Below are positions 50,404-59,403 of a stretch of DNA of 64,000 bases, piece after piece. This DNA is from Myxococcales bacterium. GTDB taxonomy: Bacteria > Myxococcota_A > Polyangia > Polyangiales > Polyangiaceae. Location: the NCBI GenBank assembly GCA_016706225.1, contig JADJKB010000003.1:434001-498000 (forward strand), in the 5' to 3' direction. The translations under genes were made by a program, and so were the position numbers. Each line of letters opens with the position of its first letter. Within the stretch, counting starts at the first letter, position 1. The notes beneath the pieces were generated by a model, which made no database searches, was not told where the DNA came from, and saw only the letters and a list, made by a program, of their open reading frames with translations.

Positions 50404-51598
50404 CCGCCGCGCGACCGAGCCGAACATTCGACGCACGGTCGATCGCCGTGTACGCGAGCTGTTCGGCGACCTGCTCGTTCCGGGAAACCTGCCGCACGGG
50501 TTCTCGGTCGTGGACTTCGACGTCGAACAGGGGCCAACCCTGCACGTTGCCCGCGAAAACCAGCATCTGCGCATCGAGCTCGGCGAACGCTCGCTGACTC
50601 GGGATTGTCACTGCCGTACTCGGCGGTTCAACCTGTACGCGCGCGATCCGCGTCAAGACCGTGCCTTGGGCGAGGCCGACCGGCTGTTGCTCGCGCACGT
50701 GACGAGGGAGCTCGAGCGGCGGGAGGGCGAGCTGCCCCGAGTAGCGCGAGCTCCCGCGACCGGTCGCTTCGAGCTGCGGCAGATTGACGTCGAGCGCGTG
50801 CTCATTCGGGAGGGGCCAGGCCAGTACTACCTGAATCCCTACGTCGGCTGCGCCATCGGCTGCCGCTTCTGCTTCGTCAACGATCAAGCCGACGTGTCCC
50901 GCGCGCTCGACGGGCTCCCACACGCCACCTGGGGGCGCTGGGTCGACGTCAAGGCCAACGCCGCCGAGGTGCTCGCGCGCGAGGTGCGCGAGGTCGAGCC
51001 GGGCATCGTACGCATGAGCCCGATCCTCACCGATCCCTACCAGCCCCTCGAGCGCCGTCATCGCATCACGCGGCGTTGCCTCGAGGTCCTGCTGGACGCG
51101 GGCTTCACGCCCTGCATCCTGACGCGAGCCGCACGCTTGACCGAGGACCTGCCGTTGCTCTCGCGCTTCGATCGCGCGCTGGTGGGTTTTTCGGTGCCGA
51201 CCGACGACGATGCGATGCGCCACCGGTTCGAGCCCGGAGCCGACCGCATCGCCGATCGCATTCGGGCGCTGCGCATGTGCCACGACAGCGGCCTCGTCAC
51301 CTTCGCCGTGATTCAGCCGATGCTCCCGCTCGATCCCGCGCGGCTGGTCTCGCTGCTCTCGCCGTGGATCCGCAGAGTACGCATCGACCGCCTGCACCGC
51401 AGCGAGCTGGTAGCGAGTATCTACGAGCAGAACGGCCTGCTCGCCCAGGCCAGCGACGCCTACTTCGACGCCACCCGTGCCGAGCTCACGCGGCTCTTTG
51501 CCGAGCGGTCCGTCCCCACGGACGAGCTGGAGGATCTCTCCCGCTTGCGGGACTCGACCGCTACTTCTTCTTCCCCTTCGGCCGCGCGTCGGGAGTGA
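50396..51598 (+). CDS. SplB-like radical SAM protein
   Basis: 400-aa radical SAM protein. The cluster motif is CAIGCRFC (Cys152, Cys156, Cys159) within YYLNPYVGCAIGCRFCFV, the PYxGCxxxCxYC form of the spore-photoproduct-lyase-like (COG1533) group. ILTDPYQPLERRHRITRRCLEVLL and LVGFSVPTDDD follow as in that group. The N-terminal 140 residues have two further Cys (DCHCRT) and no clear domain name. Most members are uncharacterised. The GTG start overlaps the upstream lipoprotein's end, and its 3' end overlaps the convergent lipoprotein gene by 38 bp. Confidence 0.85.
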   Translation: MADRRATEPNIRRTVDRRVRELFGDLLVPGNLPHGFSVVDFDVEQGPTLHVARENQHLRIELGERSLTRDCHCRTRRFNLYARDPRQDRALGEADRLLLAHVTRELERREGELPRVARAPATGRFELRQIDVERVLIREGPGQYYLNPYVGCAIGCRFCFVNDQADVSRALDGLPHATWGRWVDVKANAAEVLAREVREVEPGIVRMSPILTDPYQPLERRHRITRRCLEVLLDAGFTPCILTRAARLTEDLPLLSRFDRALVGFSVPTDDDAMRHRFEPGADRIADRIRALRMCHDSGLVTFAVIQPMLPLDPARLVSLLSPWIRRVRIDRLHRSELVASIYEQNGLLAQASDAYFDATRAELTRLFAERSVPTDELEDLSRLRDSTATSSSPSAARRE

Positions 51599-52214
51599 GC
51601 TCCTTGTTCTGCCAGTAGAACTCGTTCTTCTTGCTGCTCGCGTCGGAGAAACCCACGACCTCCATCTCGGCCTCGATGGCCGCGGTGCCTTCGGGGACGT
51701 GTTTGGCCTTCACGCAGGAGAAGGTGATCACGGCCTTCTCTGCGGGTTTCATCGGACCGTCGAAGATGTTTCCGGAGCACACCTGCATCGGTTTGCCTTT
51801 GCCTTCTCCCTCGACCTTCACCTCGAGCTGTTTGCCCGCCTTGTCGTAGAAATAGACGGCGACCTTGCCGTACAAGATCTCGAGCTTCGACTTGCTCACG
51901 ACGCGGAACGACGGCCCGGTGTCGGTCTGTTTGCCCGTCCACGTCACTTCCATCATGCGCGCCGTGCCCTTGGCCTCGCACGGTTTCTTGAACGACCCCG
52001 GCCCGGTCGAGCCCTCGGGGCAATCGTGGTGCGGCTCTTCCGGCTCCGCGCTGGCGGCCGGAGCGCTTGGCTTCGCTTCCGGTGTGGGCGCCGGCGCCGC
52101 AGTGGCGGTCGCGGTCGCCGGTGCGGACGTGCTCTTTTCATCGTCACAACCGGTTGCGGTCGTCGCGACCAGCGCTAGTGACACGATGCTGGAAACCAGG
52201 GTGCTCTTCGACAT
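51561..52214 (-). CDS. Lipoprotein, 217 aa
   Basis: Predicted lipoprotein with signal peptide and TATGC lipobox (Cys23), then an Ala/Pro/Thr-rich linker. Residues 65-217 form a beta-rich domain with two Cys pairs (HHDCPEGSTG...KKPCEAKG and VCSGNIFDG...FSCVKAK) and strands such as LEILYGKVAVYFYDKAGKQL. The Lys-rich end is PDARPKGKKK. No known family is recognised. Its 3' end overlaps that of the radical SAM gene on the other strand. Confidence 0.68.
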   Translation of the reverse strand: MSKSTLVSSIVSLALVATTATGCDDEKSTSAPATATATAAPAPTPEAKPSAPAASAEPEEPHHDCPEGSTGPGSFKKPCEAKGTARMMEVTWTGKQTDTGPSFRVVSKSKLEILYGKVAVYFYDKAGKQLEVKVEGEGKGKPMQVCSGNIFDGPMKPAEKAVITFSCVKAKHVPEGTAAIEAEMEVVGFSDASSKKNEFYWQNKELTPDARPKGKKK

Positions 52215-52294
52215 GGGACCTCTCCCCGACGACGCTAGCCCAAGCGCGTGAAATCGTCAGCGTCGATGAAGCGCCGCCTTCGGGGCGCGCCGGC

Positions 52295-53146
52295 TCACTG
52301 CTTGGGCTGCGCCAGGTACTGGAACAGGTCCGAGCCAGTGGACAGCACCAGGTTGGTCTGCTGGCCCATGGCCTTTTCGTAGGTGTCGAGGCTGCGGAGG
52401 AAGGCGTAGAACTCTGGCGCCTTGCCGTAGGCTTGCGCGTAGATCTTGGTGCCCTCCGCGTCGCCCTCGCCCCGGGCCTTCTGGGCCGTCTCGTAGGCCT
52501 TGGCCAGGAGGATGGTCTTCTCCTTGTCGGTGTCGGCGTGGATCTTCGCCGACTCTTCCTCACCTTCGGAGCGGTACTGCTTCGCCACACGATCACGCTC
52601 GGCGCGCATGCGGGCGTACACGCTCTCTTGGACCTCCTTGGGCAAGTCCGCGCGCTTGATCCGCACGTCGACGATCTCGATGCCAAACTCCTTGGTCTGA
52701 GTCCGCACCGCCGCGGCCACTCGCTGCATCATCGGGTCGCGCTCGTTGCCGATGATCTGTCCGAAGTCCCGGCTCGCCAACTCACGCCGCATCTCACTGT
52801 TGATGATGTCGTCCAGCCGGGCCTTGGCCCCGGTCTCGTCGTGAACCGTCTTGAAAAAGACGAGTGGGTCGACCACCCGCCAGCGTGTGACAGGATCAGC
52901 GACCAGGCGTTTTTTGTCGAGGGTCAGGTACTCCGCGGGCGGGGTATCACTGCCCATGATCCGCCGCTCCATGCGTGTCACGGTCTGCGCAAACGGTGTC
53001 TTCAAGTAGAGGCCCGGCGCATCCACCGTGCGCTTGAACTCACCGAACTGCGTGACGATGGCGAGCTCTCCTTCGTCGACCTGGAAGGTCGACTGCCCCA
53101 CCAAGATGATGGCCAAGACTGCCAGCAGAAGCGCCCCGAACTTCAT
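52295..53146 (-). CDS. hflC: HflC, membrane SPFH/prohibitin protein
   Basis: 283-aa HflC. One N-terminal membrane segment (about 4-20) is followed by the SPFH domain: FQVDEGELAIVTQFGEFKR, PGLYLKTPFAQTVTRMERR, and EFGIEIVDVRIKRADLPKEVQESVYARMRAERDRVAKQYRSEGEE in outline. HflC joins HflK in a large periplasmic ring that controls the FtsH protease. ATG 53146 overlaps the hflK stop (53143-53146). No ftsH gene is in the window. Confidence 0.95.
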   Translation of the reverse strand: MKFGALLLAVLAIILVGQSTFQVDEGELAIVTQFGEFKRTVDAPGLYLKTPFAQTVTRMERRIMGSDTPPAEYLTLDKKRLVADPVTRWRVVDPLVFFKTVHDETGAKARLDDIINSEMRRELASRDFGQIIGNERDPMMQRVAAAVRTQTKEFGIEIVDVRIKRADLPKEVQESVYARMRAERDRVAKQYRSEGEEESAKIHADTDKEKTILLAKAYETAQKARGEGDAEGTKIYAQAYGKAPEFYAFLRSLDTYEKAMGQQTNLVLSTGSDLFQYLAQPKQ

Positions 53147-54147
53147 TTTGCAGCTCCCGTCACGACCGCGGCCGTGCCCTGGGCACCGAGTTGCAGGATC
53201 GGCACCGCGCCCTTGGCCAGGTCCTTGTCCACGATCACCTTGTTGTCGATCTTGGCCAAGATGCGCTCCATCGTCTCGAGGTAGAGCCGCTGACGTGTCA
53301 CCCGCTCGGCCTTGCTGAACTCGGCGTAGACGGAGTCGAACTTCTGCGCGTCACCGTTGGCCCGGAGCACCCGCTGCTCCTTGTACCCTTCCGCCTCGCG
53401 CTCCATCTTGCGCGCTTCACCGCGGGCCCTGGGGATCAAGTCGGCCTGGTAACCCTTGGCCTGGTTGATCAGCTGTTCTTTCTCTTCCCGGGCGCGCACG
53501 ACGTCGTGAAACGCTTCTTTCACCTCGTCGGGCGCGTCCACGGCCTGCAGCTTCACCTCGGTGATGCTCACGCCGCTCTGGTACTCGTCCATCAGCTTCT
53601 GCAGCCACGCCCGCGTCTCGGCCTGCACGCTGTCGCGGCCGGTCGTGATTACGTCATCGATGTTGGTGCGGCCGACCATGCTGCGCAGCGCGACCTCGGC
53701 CGTCGCACGCAGGGTGTCCTCTGGATCCTTGATGCGGAACAGGTATTTGCTCGGATCCGTCACGCGGTACTGCACGATGATCTGAGCCTCGACGATGTTC
53801 TCGTCGCCGGTGAGCATCAGCGCCTCGGTGGGAACGCGCTCTTTGCCACGAAATCCCACCTCGATACGGCGGATCTGCTCGAGGTTGACCACGTCGATAT
53901 TTTGAACCAGCGGCACGCGATAGTGCAGGCCCGGGCCGGTCTTGCCGGACTCGCGTCCGAAGGTGCGCACCACACCCTGTTCGCCTGGACCCACGCTGTA
54001 GATGCCGGTGGCCGCAATGACCAACAGGATGATGCCGAGCACGATTGGTCCGAAGCTCCGGGCGTTCTTCTTCAGCGTCGCGGACACCTGTCCGATGACC
54101 TGGCCAACGTCCGGTCCGCCGCCGTTCGAGTCCCACGGGTTTTGCAT
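53143..54147 (-). CDS. hflK: HflK, membrane SPFH/prohibitin protein
   Basis: 334-aa HflK. The N-terminus is Gly/Asp-rich (MQNPWDSNGGGPDVG), then a membrane segment (about 36-55) and the SPFH domain with YSVGPGEQGVVRTFGRE, GPGLHYRVPLVQNIDVVNLEQIRR, RTNIDDVITTGRDSVQ, and ITEVKLQAVDAPDEVKEAFHDVVRAREEKEQLINQAKGY in outline. It is co-transcribed and coupled with hflC. The product forms the HflKC complex regulating FtsH at the inner membrane. Confidence 0.95.
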   Translation of the reverse strand: MQNPWDSNGGGPDVGQVIGQVSATLKKNARSFGPIVLGIILLVIAATGIYSVGPGEQGVVRTFGRESGKTGPGLHYRVPLVQNIDVVNLEQIRRIEVGFRGKERVPTEALMLTGDENIVEAQIIVQYRVTDPSKYLFRIKDPEDTLRATAEVALRSMVGRTNIDDVITTGRDSVQAETRAWLQKLMDEYQSGVSITEVKLQAVDAPDEVKEAFHDVVRAREEKEQLINQAKGYQADLIPRARGEARKMEREAEGYKEQRVLRANGDAQKFDSVYAEFSKAERVTRQRLYLETMERILAKIDNKVIVDKDLAKGAVPILQLGAQGTAAVVTGAAK

Positions 54148-54215
54148 GTAGGCCCTTCATGGCCTCGTGGGCTCTGAACTGCAACCCGGATCGGGAGAGC
54201 GCCGCCACTCTCACC

Positions 54216-54573
54216 TAGCCTCGACTAGAGCGCCGAACAGGTTGAACGTCGTTTGTTTTCCGGGACTTGCAAGCTGTTCGGCGCTCGCGCGCGGAGCGCG
54301 CACGGCCGAAGGCCGGGGGTTTGGGGCGCAGTCCCAACGTAAAGGTCCTAGAACACGAGCAGCGCAAGCTGATCGGTGTTCTAGTGCGCTTTCGCGCAGC
54401 GGAAGCGCTGCTGCGACAGGGTTTCTTCGAGGTTATCCTCGGCGCGACCTGCCAGAAATTCGCGACTCATCCCAGGCCAGAGGAGGCATCCGCCGGCCTC
54501 GCCGGTAGTTCAAGTGGGTTTTCGCCGCTCATGCCCATCGCGATCTGAGCGTCGCAAGACTGCTCAACTCGAG
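54216..54573. repeat. Dispersed intergenic repeat, copy 2 (interrupted by a 156-bp insert)
   Basis: Same unit as 39761-39963. The left end TAGCCTCGACT (54216-54226) is separated from the rest (from GCGCTTTCGCGCAGC at 54386) by an insert; without it the copy is 202 bp. The two copies share long identical runs, such as the stretch from AAATTCGCGACTC to GCATCCGCCGGC. The GCCGGC-CTC-GCCGGT hairpin is kept although its loop changed. Having two copies 14 kb apart with non-homologous flanks indicates mobility or a conserved functional element. Confidence 0.78.
54229..54384. mobile_element. 156-bp MITE-like insert with CTAG target duplication
   Basis: This segment is absent from copy 1 of the host repeat; excising it restores the copy 1 alignment exactly (CGACT-AGT-GCGC against CGACT-TGG-GCGC). 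CTAG occurs at 54225-54228 and again at 54381-54384, as expected for a 4-bp target duplication. The ends are imperfect inverted repeats (AGCGCCGAACAG and CTGATCGGTGTT, 9 of 12 pairing). Inside are a 12-bp inverted repeat (54229-54240/54273-54284), GCGCGC-GGA-GCGCGC, CGGCC-GAA-GGCCG and a 9-bp inverted repeat (54348-54356/54376-54384). No coding capacity. CTAG/YTAR targets are known for IS5-type elements, so an IS5-like transposase may move it; that link is inference. Confidence 0.6.
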
Positions 54574-54603
54574 CCTCGCGAACAGACACGAAACGCGAGG
54601 CTC
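54571..54603. other. Perfect 10-bp inverted repeat (stem-loop)
   Basis: GAGCCTCGCG and CGCGAGGCTC are separated by 13 bases. The stem begins at the last bases of repeat copy 2. With no T-tract on either strand it is not a canonical terminator, though it could end transcripts of the small gene at 54750-54923 by another route. Confidence 0.5.
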
Positions 54604-54607
54604 CGTG

Positions 54608-54651
54608 GCCGAGAGCGGGCGACAGGCCGTCGTCATGATGTCGCTCTCGGC
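54608..54651. other. Second perfect 10-bp inverted repeat
   Basis: GCCGAGAGCG and CGCTCTCGGC with a 24-base loop that itself can pair (GCGAC / GTCGT). It lies four bases after the preceding stem-loop, giving two strong hairpins in tandem downstream of the small exported-protein gene. Confidence 0.5.
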
Positions 54652-54749
54652 GCGGGAGCCCCGCGCTCGTTCTCGGGATGGTATTTTCGAGCGAATCAGC
54701 ACCTCCTCTTCCTCCCCCCCCTAGGGCCCCCTTCTCGGGCCGAGTCAGG

Positions 54750-54923
54750 TCACTTGGGGCCCTTGGGGTCCTTCTTCGGTGCCTTGTGCGCTTTCTTTGC
54801 GGGCTTCGTCTTCTTCGCGGGAGCGGCGGCGGGAGCCGCGGACGCGGTGGACGCAAACGCCGTGGACGCGGGGACCGCGAGGCCGGCGGCCAATGTAAAG
54901 AGACCCAACTTCGAACGTAGCAT
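54750..54923 (-). CDS. Small exported Lys/Ala/Pro-rich protein, 57 aa
   Basis: ATG 54923 is preceded by AAGGAG nine bases upstream, one of the best ribosome binding sites in the window. The first 29 residues (MLRSKLGLFTLAAGLAVPAS onward) form a clear signal peptide ending near ASTASAA. The mature peptide is 28 or so residues, highly basic, made of PAKKT/PAKKAHKAPKK-like repeats and ending DPKGPK. It resembles small Ala/Lys/Pro-rich exported peptides and histone H1-like tails; it may bind anionic cell-surface polymers. It lies 60 bp downstream of the receiver-protein gene on the same strand. The gene is real by context; its function is unknown. Confidence 0.68.
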   Translation of the reverse strand: MLRSKLGLFTLAAGLAVPASTAFASTASAAPAAAPAKKTKPAKKAHKAPKKDPKGPK

Positions 54924-54983
54924 TTTCGATTTCTCCTTCTTCTCTCATCAGGCTCGGCCAAAGGCCGGGCCAGAACTTTCCCC

Positions 54984-55466
54984 TCAAGCGGCGCACGACT
55001 TGTGCTCGAGCGCCGCTTGAACGGCTCGCCGCAGCTCTTCCACGTCGAGCGGCTTGTCGAGCAACAGCGCCGACGACATGCGCGAGACCGATTCGTGCGT
55101 CTCGGGATCACCGAAGGCGGTAATCAGCACCACCGGCACCGTGCAACCGCTCTGACGAAGCCCATGCAGGACGGCAATTCCCGTGTAACCCGGCATGCGA
55201 ATGTCGCTGACGATGACGTCGGCAAACTCCAGCTTGCCGTCATCCCGGACCTCACGCGCCAGCTGGTCCAGAAGCTCGCAGCCATCACTCACTTCGATCA
55301 CCTGATGGCCATCGCGTCTCAGCGCTCGAGCGAGGAGCCAACGCAGCTCATCGTTGTCCTCGGCCAGGAGCACGCGACCGACGAGACCCCTGGTGCGCTC
55401 AGCGGCTTCGAGGCCCGGTTCCGACGATGACGGTTTGGACATGGAGGCGGTGAGTGCACGAGCCAT
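54984..55466 (-). CDS. Single-domain response regulator
   Basis: About 160-aa protein with one receiver domain. ATG 55466 is taken; TTG 55472 and ATG 55442 are in frame. Acidic pocket LAEDND, phosphoacceptor Asp88 in VIVSDIRMPG, Thr in LITAFGD, and Lys138 in LDKPLD are all present. No output domain. It is closely similar to the receiver encoded at 58365-58823. Its place 50 bp after the NtrC-type gene suggests it belongs to the same signalling system. Confidence 0.88.
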   Translation of the reverse strand: MARALTASMSKPSSSEPGLEAAERTRGLVGRVLLAEDNDELRWLLARALRRDGHQVIEVSDGCELLDQLAREVRDDGKLEFADVIVSDIRMPGYTGIAVLHGLRQSGCTVPVVLITAFGDPETHESVSRMSSALLLDKPLDVEELRRAVQAALEHKSCAA

Positions 55467-55516
55467 GCCCAAGCTCGAATCACCCGAGGTCGCGGGCTTG
55501 GCTGGTGATGCTCGGG

Positions 55517-56907
<1,391 letters not shown>

Positions 56908-56923
<16 letters not shown>

Positions 56924-58341
56924 GCCTCGTCTCCTCGGGGAAGCAGCAGCGAAAACGTGGTCCCCTGGCCCAGCACCGAGTGCGCCGCGATCTTGCCTCG
57001 GTGGTCCTGCACGATGCCGTATGAAACAGCCAGGCCGAGACCGGTCCCCATCCCTACCTCTTTGGTAGTGAAGAACGGTTCGAACAGGTGGTCCATGACC
57101 TCAGCCGTCATGCCGTGACCAGCGTCGACCACTTCCACCAACGCGCGGGCGTCGTCGGGTCGGCTGACTCGAAGCACAATGCGCTCGCCGCACGAGCTCG
57201 CCTGGATCGCGTTCAGGACCAGGTTGGTCAAGACCTGCAAGATCTGGGATTCGTCGACCGACGCCGACACCGCGCCGTCGGGACTCTCGACTTCCAAGCT
57301 AACCTGCGCTTTGAGTGCGCTCGACTTCAGCATGGCAGCGGTCTCCCGCGCGAGCGCCACGAGGTCCGCCGGGGCCTTGACCGCCGACCGCGGGCGAGAG
57401 AAGTCGAGAAGCTGGCGAATGATCAGCGTGATGCGCTGGGTCTGACGCGCGATCGCCGCGGCGGAATCGCCGATGTCATCCGCCTGTCCCGTCTCGATCA
57501 GCCGGGCATGGCCCTGGATCACGTTGAGCGGTGTGCCAAGCTCGTGTGCAACGCCGGACGCCAGGCGTCCAACGGTAGCGAGGCGCTCGACGTGCCGCAG
57601 CTGCTCCAACGCCTGAGCCCGCTCATTCATCGCGGCCTCGGTATGCCGCTTTGCCGTCGAGAGTTGGTCACCCATGGCGTTCATTTCCCGGGCGAGCTCC
57701 CCTAGCTCGTCGTCCTGGGACAACCGGACCGGCGTCTCGAAGTCACCGGCGCCTACGCTCCTCGCTTTGTCACGTAGAGCCCGCACCGGACGACCCACGA
57801 TCCAGGTACCCAGGCCGAACGCGAGCAAGATACACACTCCGCCGATGGCAGCGGTGAGCAGCAGGGTGCTCCGCATGATCCGCCGAAGAAACTGATCGCG
57901 CCCCGTCAGCGACTCCGAGATCTCCAGCGCCCCGGTCTGTCCGGCGCTTCCGGACAGTGGCACGTAGCTGACGAGCTCCGCGGTCGGCTCCGGCACCACC
58001 CGGTGAACGACCTGACCCAGACTCAAGAGCGAACGCTCACCGGGGCTGAACCCGACGGTATGGAGACCTCTCGGCTCCGCGCTGGTGTCAACCCAGCGGA
58101 GGTGAACAGGGTCGTCCGGGGAGTCCGAGTGGGCCACCACATCGAGGGCCAGAGCGCGCCCGCGAACGCGCCAGGCCTCACTGACCGCCGCGGACAGGGC
58201 GCGTCCCAGCACGTCGTGATCGCGGGTCAGATCCGCCTCGTACAGCCGCGCTTCGCCTTGAATACGGATGAAAGCCCCGAGTGAAAGCACCGCGATGACC
58301 GCAAACGCGATGTACAGCGTGAGCTTTCGCGTGAGCTTCAT
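56908..58341 (-). CDS. Membrane sensor histidine kinase
   Basis: 477-aa kinase. Two membrane segments (about 7-25 and 157-181) enclose a periplasmic sensor domain of 130 residues; a HAMP domain follows (182-235). The dimerisation/phosphoacceptor helix has His266 in GRLASGVAHELGTPLNVIQG. ATPase motifs are N-box LTNLVLNAIQAS, DAGHGM and GMGTGLGLAVSYGIVQDH. It is the cognate kinase of the overlapping NtrC-type gene. The sensor domain shows no known ligand fold; proximity to lspA hints at envelope sensing. Confidence 0.93.
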
Positions 58342-58364
58342 GGCAGCGCCCGCTCGCTCAGCGT

Positions 58365-58823
58365 CTAGCCCGGCGGTTTCATTCCAGCGTCACGCATCGC
58401 TCTCACGTGTAGGACCGCGACCCGCAGGTCATCCAGCTCGAAGGGTTTGTCGAAGACCGCGTAAGCACCGGCGGATCGGGCCCGAGCGTGCAACTCTTGA
58501 TCGCCGAAGCCGGTCATCAGGATCACGCGTGCGCCGAGCGGTGACCCCTGCAGCTTGCACAGAGTGTCGAGCCCGGAAGGGCCGGGCATCCGGACATCGG
58601 CGAGGATCACGTCGGGCTCGGCCAGCTCGCGCTCACTGACTTGCTCCAGGATCCGGACCAACGCATGCCCGCTGTCGACGACGAACAGCTCGTGCCCGTC
58701 CTTGGCGAGCGCAGTCACGAGCAGTTCGCTGAACTCGGGGTCGTCCTCGGCGACGAGCACTCTGAGCGCGCGGCTGGCGAGCGTGCGCCCGTGATGGGTG
58801 CGGAGCGCCGGGGTGTCGATCAT
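58365..58823 (-). CDS. Single-domain response regulator
   Basis: 152-aa receiver protein. ATG 58823 overlaps the lspA stop (58820-58823). The phosphoacceptor is Asp76 in VILADVRMPG, the acidic pair is in VAEDDPEF, Thr in LMTGFGD, and Lys126 in VFDKPFE. No output domain. It is 23 bp upstream of the kinase gene. It resembles the receiver encoded at 54984-55466, so this operon has two phosphate-sink or adaptor-like receivers around one kinase and one activator. Confidence 0.9.
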   Translation of the reverse strand: MIDTPALRTHHGRTLASRALRVLVAEDDPEFSELLVTALAKDGHELFVVDSGHALVRILEQVSERELAEPDVILADVRMPGPSGLDTLCKLQGSPLGARVILMTGFGDQELHARARSAGAYAVFDKPFELDDLRVAVLHVRAMRDAGMKPPG

Positions 58824-59293
58824 ATCGGCGCCGCGCGGGCAGGTTGGGCGAGCAAGAGGAGAGCCGCGCCCAGCACGATGGCCACGTCCGCTACGTTGAA
58901 GATGGGCCAATAGGAGACGTGAATGAAGTCCACGACGTGACCCCGGAGCGCGCGGTCGGTCACGTTGCCGAGGGCCCCACCGAGCACGAGCGCTGCGGCG
59001 AACCTGCCGGCCACGTTCAGTCGTTGCCAGTGGCGGAAAGCGAGGAAACACATGCCGAGCGTGGCGAGCAGCGACACGAGCGTGATCACGTACCAGCGCA
59101 TGTCTGCGCCGAGTACGCCGCCCAGCAGGCTGAATGCCGTGTCGGTGTTGTGAGCGAGCCGCAGGTCGACCAGCCCGCGAACCAAGCTGACCGGCTGGCT
59201 CAAGTTCTCGGTGGCCAGGTGTTTGGTCGCGTGATCACAACCCACGACCCCGCTCATCACGAGGGTGAACCCGAACCAGCGCAGCTTTCCCAT
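58820..59293 (-). CDS. lspA: Lipoprotein signal peptidase (signal peptidase II)
   Basis: 157-aa LspA with four membrane segments. ATG 59293 (MGKLRWFGFT) is chosen; upstream in-frame sequence to 59512 is not membrane-like and runs into the divergent gene. Family features are VGCDHATK (Asp20, Lys24), LAHNTDTAFSLL (Asn49), LGGALGNVTDR with catalytic Asp113, and FNVADVAI with catalytic Asp136. It cleaves prolipoprotein signal peptides after diacylglyceryl transfer, in keeping with the many lipoproteins encoded here. It leads a probable operon with receiver, kinase, NtrC-type and second receiver genes. Confidence 0.93.
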   Translation of the reverse strand: MGKLRWFGFTLVMSGVVGCDHATKHLATENLSQPVSLVRGLVDLRLAHNTDTAFSLLGGVLGADMRWYVITLVSLLATLGMCFLAFRHWQRLNVAGRFAAALVLGGALGNVTDRALRGHVVDFIHVSYWPIFNVADVAIVLGAALLLLAQPARAAPI

Positions 59294-59316
59294 CCACCGG
59301 AGAACTCCCGCGGAGA

Positions 59317-59327
59317 GGAATAATTCC
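59317..59327. promoter_or_regulatory. AT-rich palindrome in the lspA divergent promoter region
   Basis: GGAAT-A-ATTCC, an 11-bp perfect palindrome in the 110-bp gap between lspA and the divergent membrane-protein gene. It is among the few AT-rich spots there and could be an operator or part of a promoter -10 region. Confidence 0.3.
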
Positions 59328-59403
59328 CGGCTGCGGCTCTCGCGCGGGGAAACGCCGCAGGTATGAAACACGAGCGGGGATCCGCTAGCTTCCGGGGCGC
59401 ACC

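Larger units (their letters stand above)
54148..54749. other. 602-bp gene-free region rich in inverted repeats
   Basis: Between hflK and a small exported-protein gene, both on the minus strand, no believable coding frame is present. From left to right it holds the promoter side of hflK, the second copy of the dispersed repeat with a nested 156-bp insert (54216-54573), two perfect 10-bp inverted repeats (54571-54603 and 54608-54651), and a pyrimidine-rich tract before 54750. The short open frames over it (for example 54267-54548 on the plus strand) are not conserved between the two repeat copies. Confidence 0.7.

Noticed and set aside
54267..54548. Possible small gene over repeat copy 2
   Set aside because: The frame is broken by a 2-bp and a 1-bp indel in the matching repeat at 39761-39963 and crosses the nested insert, so it is not conserved.
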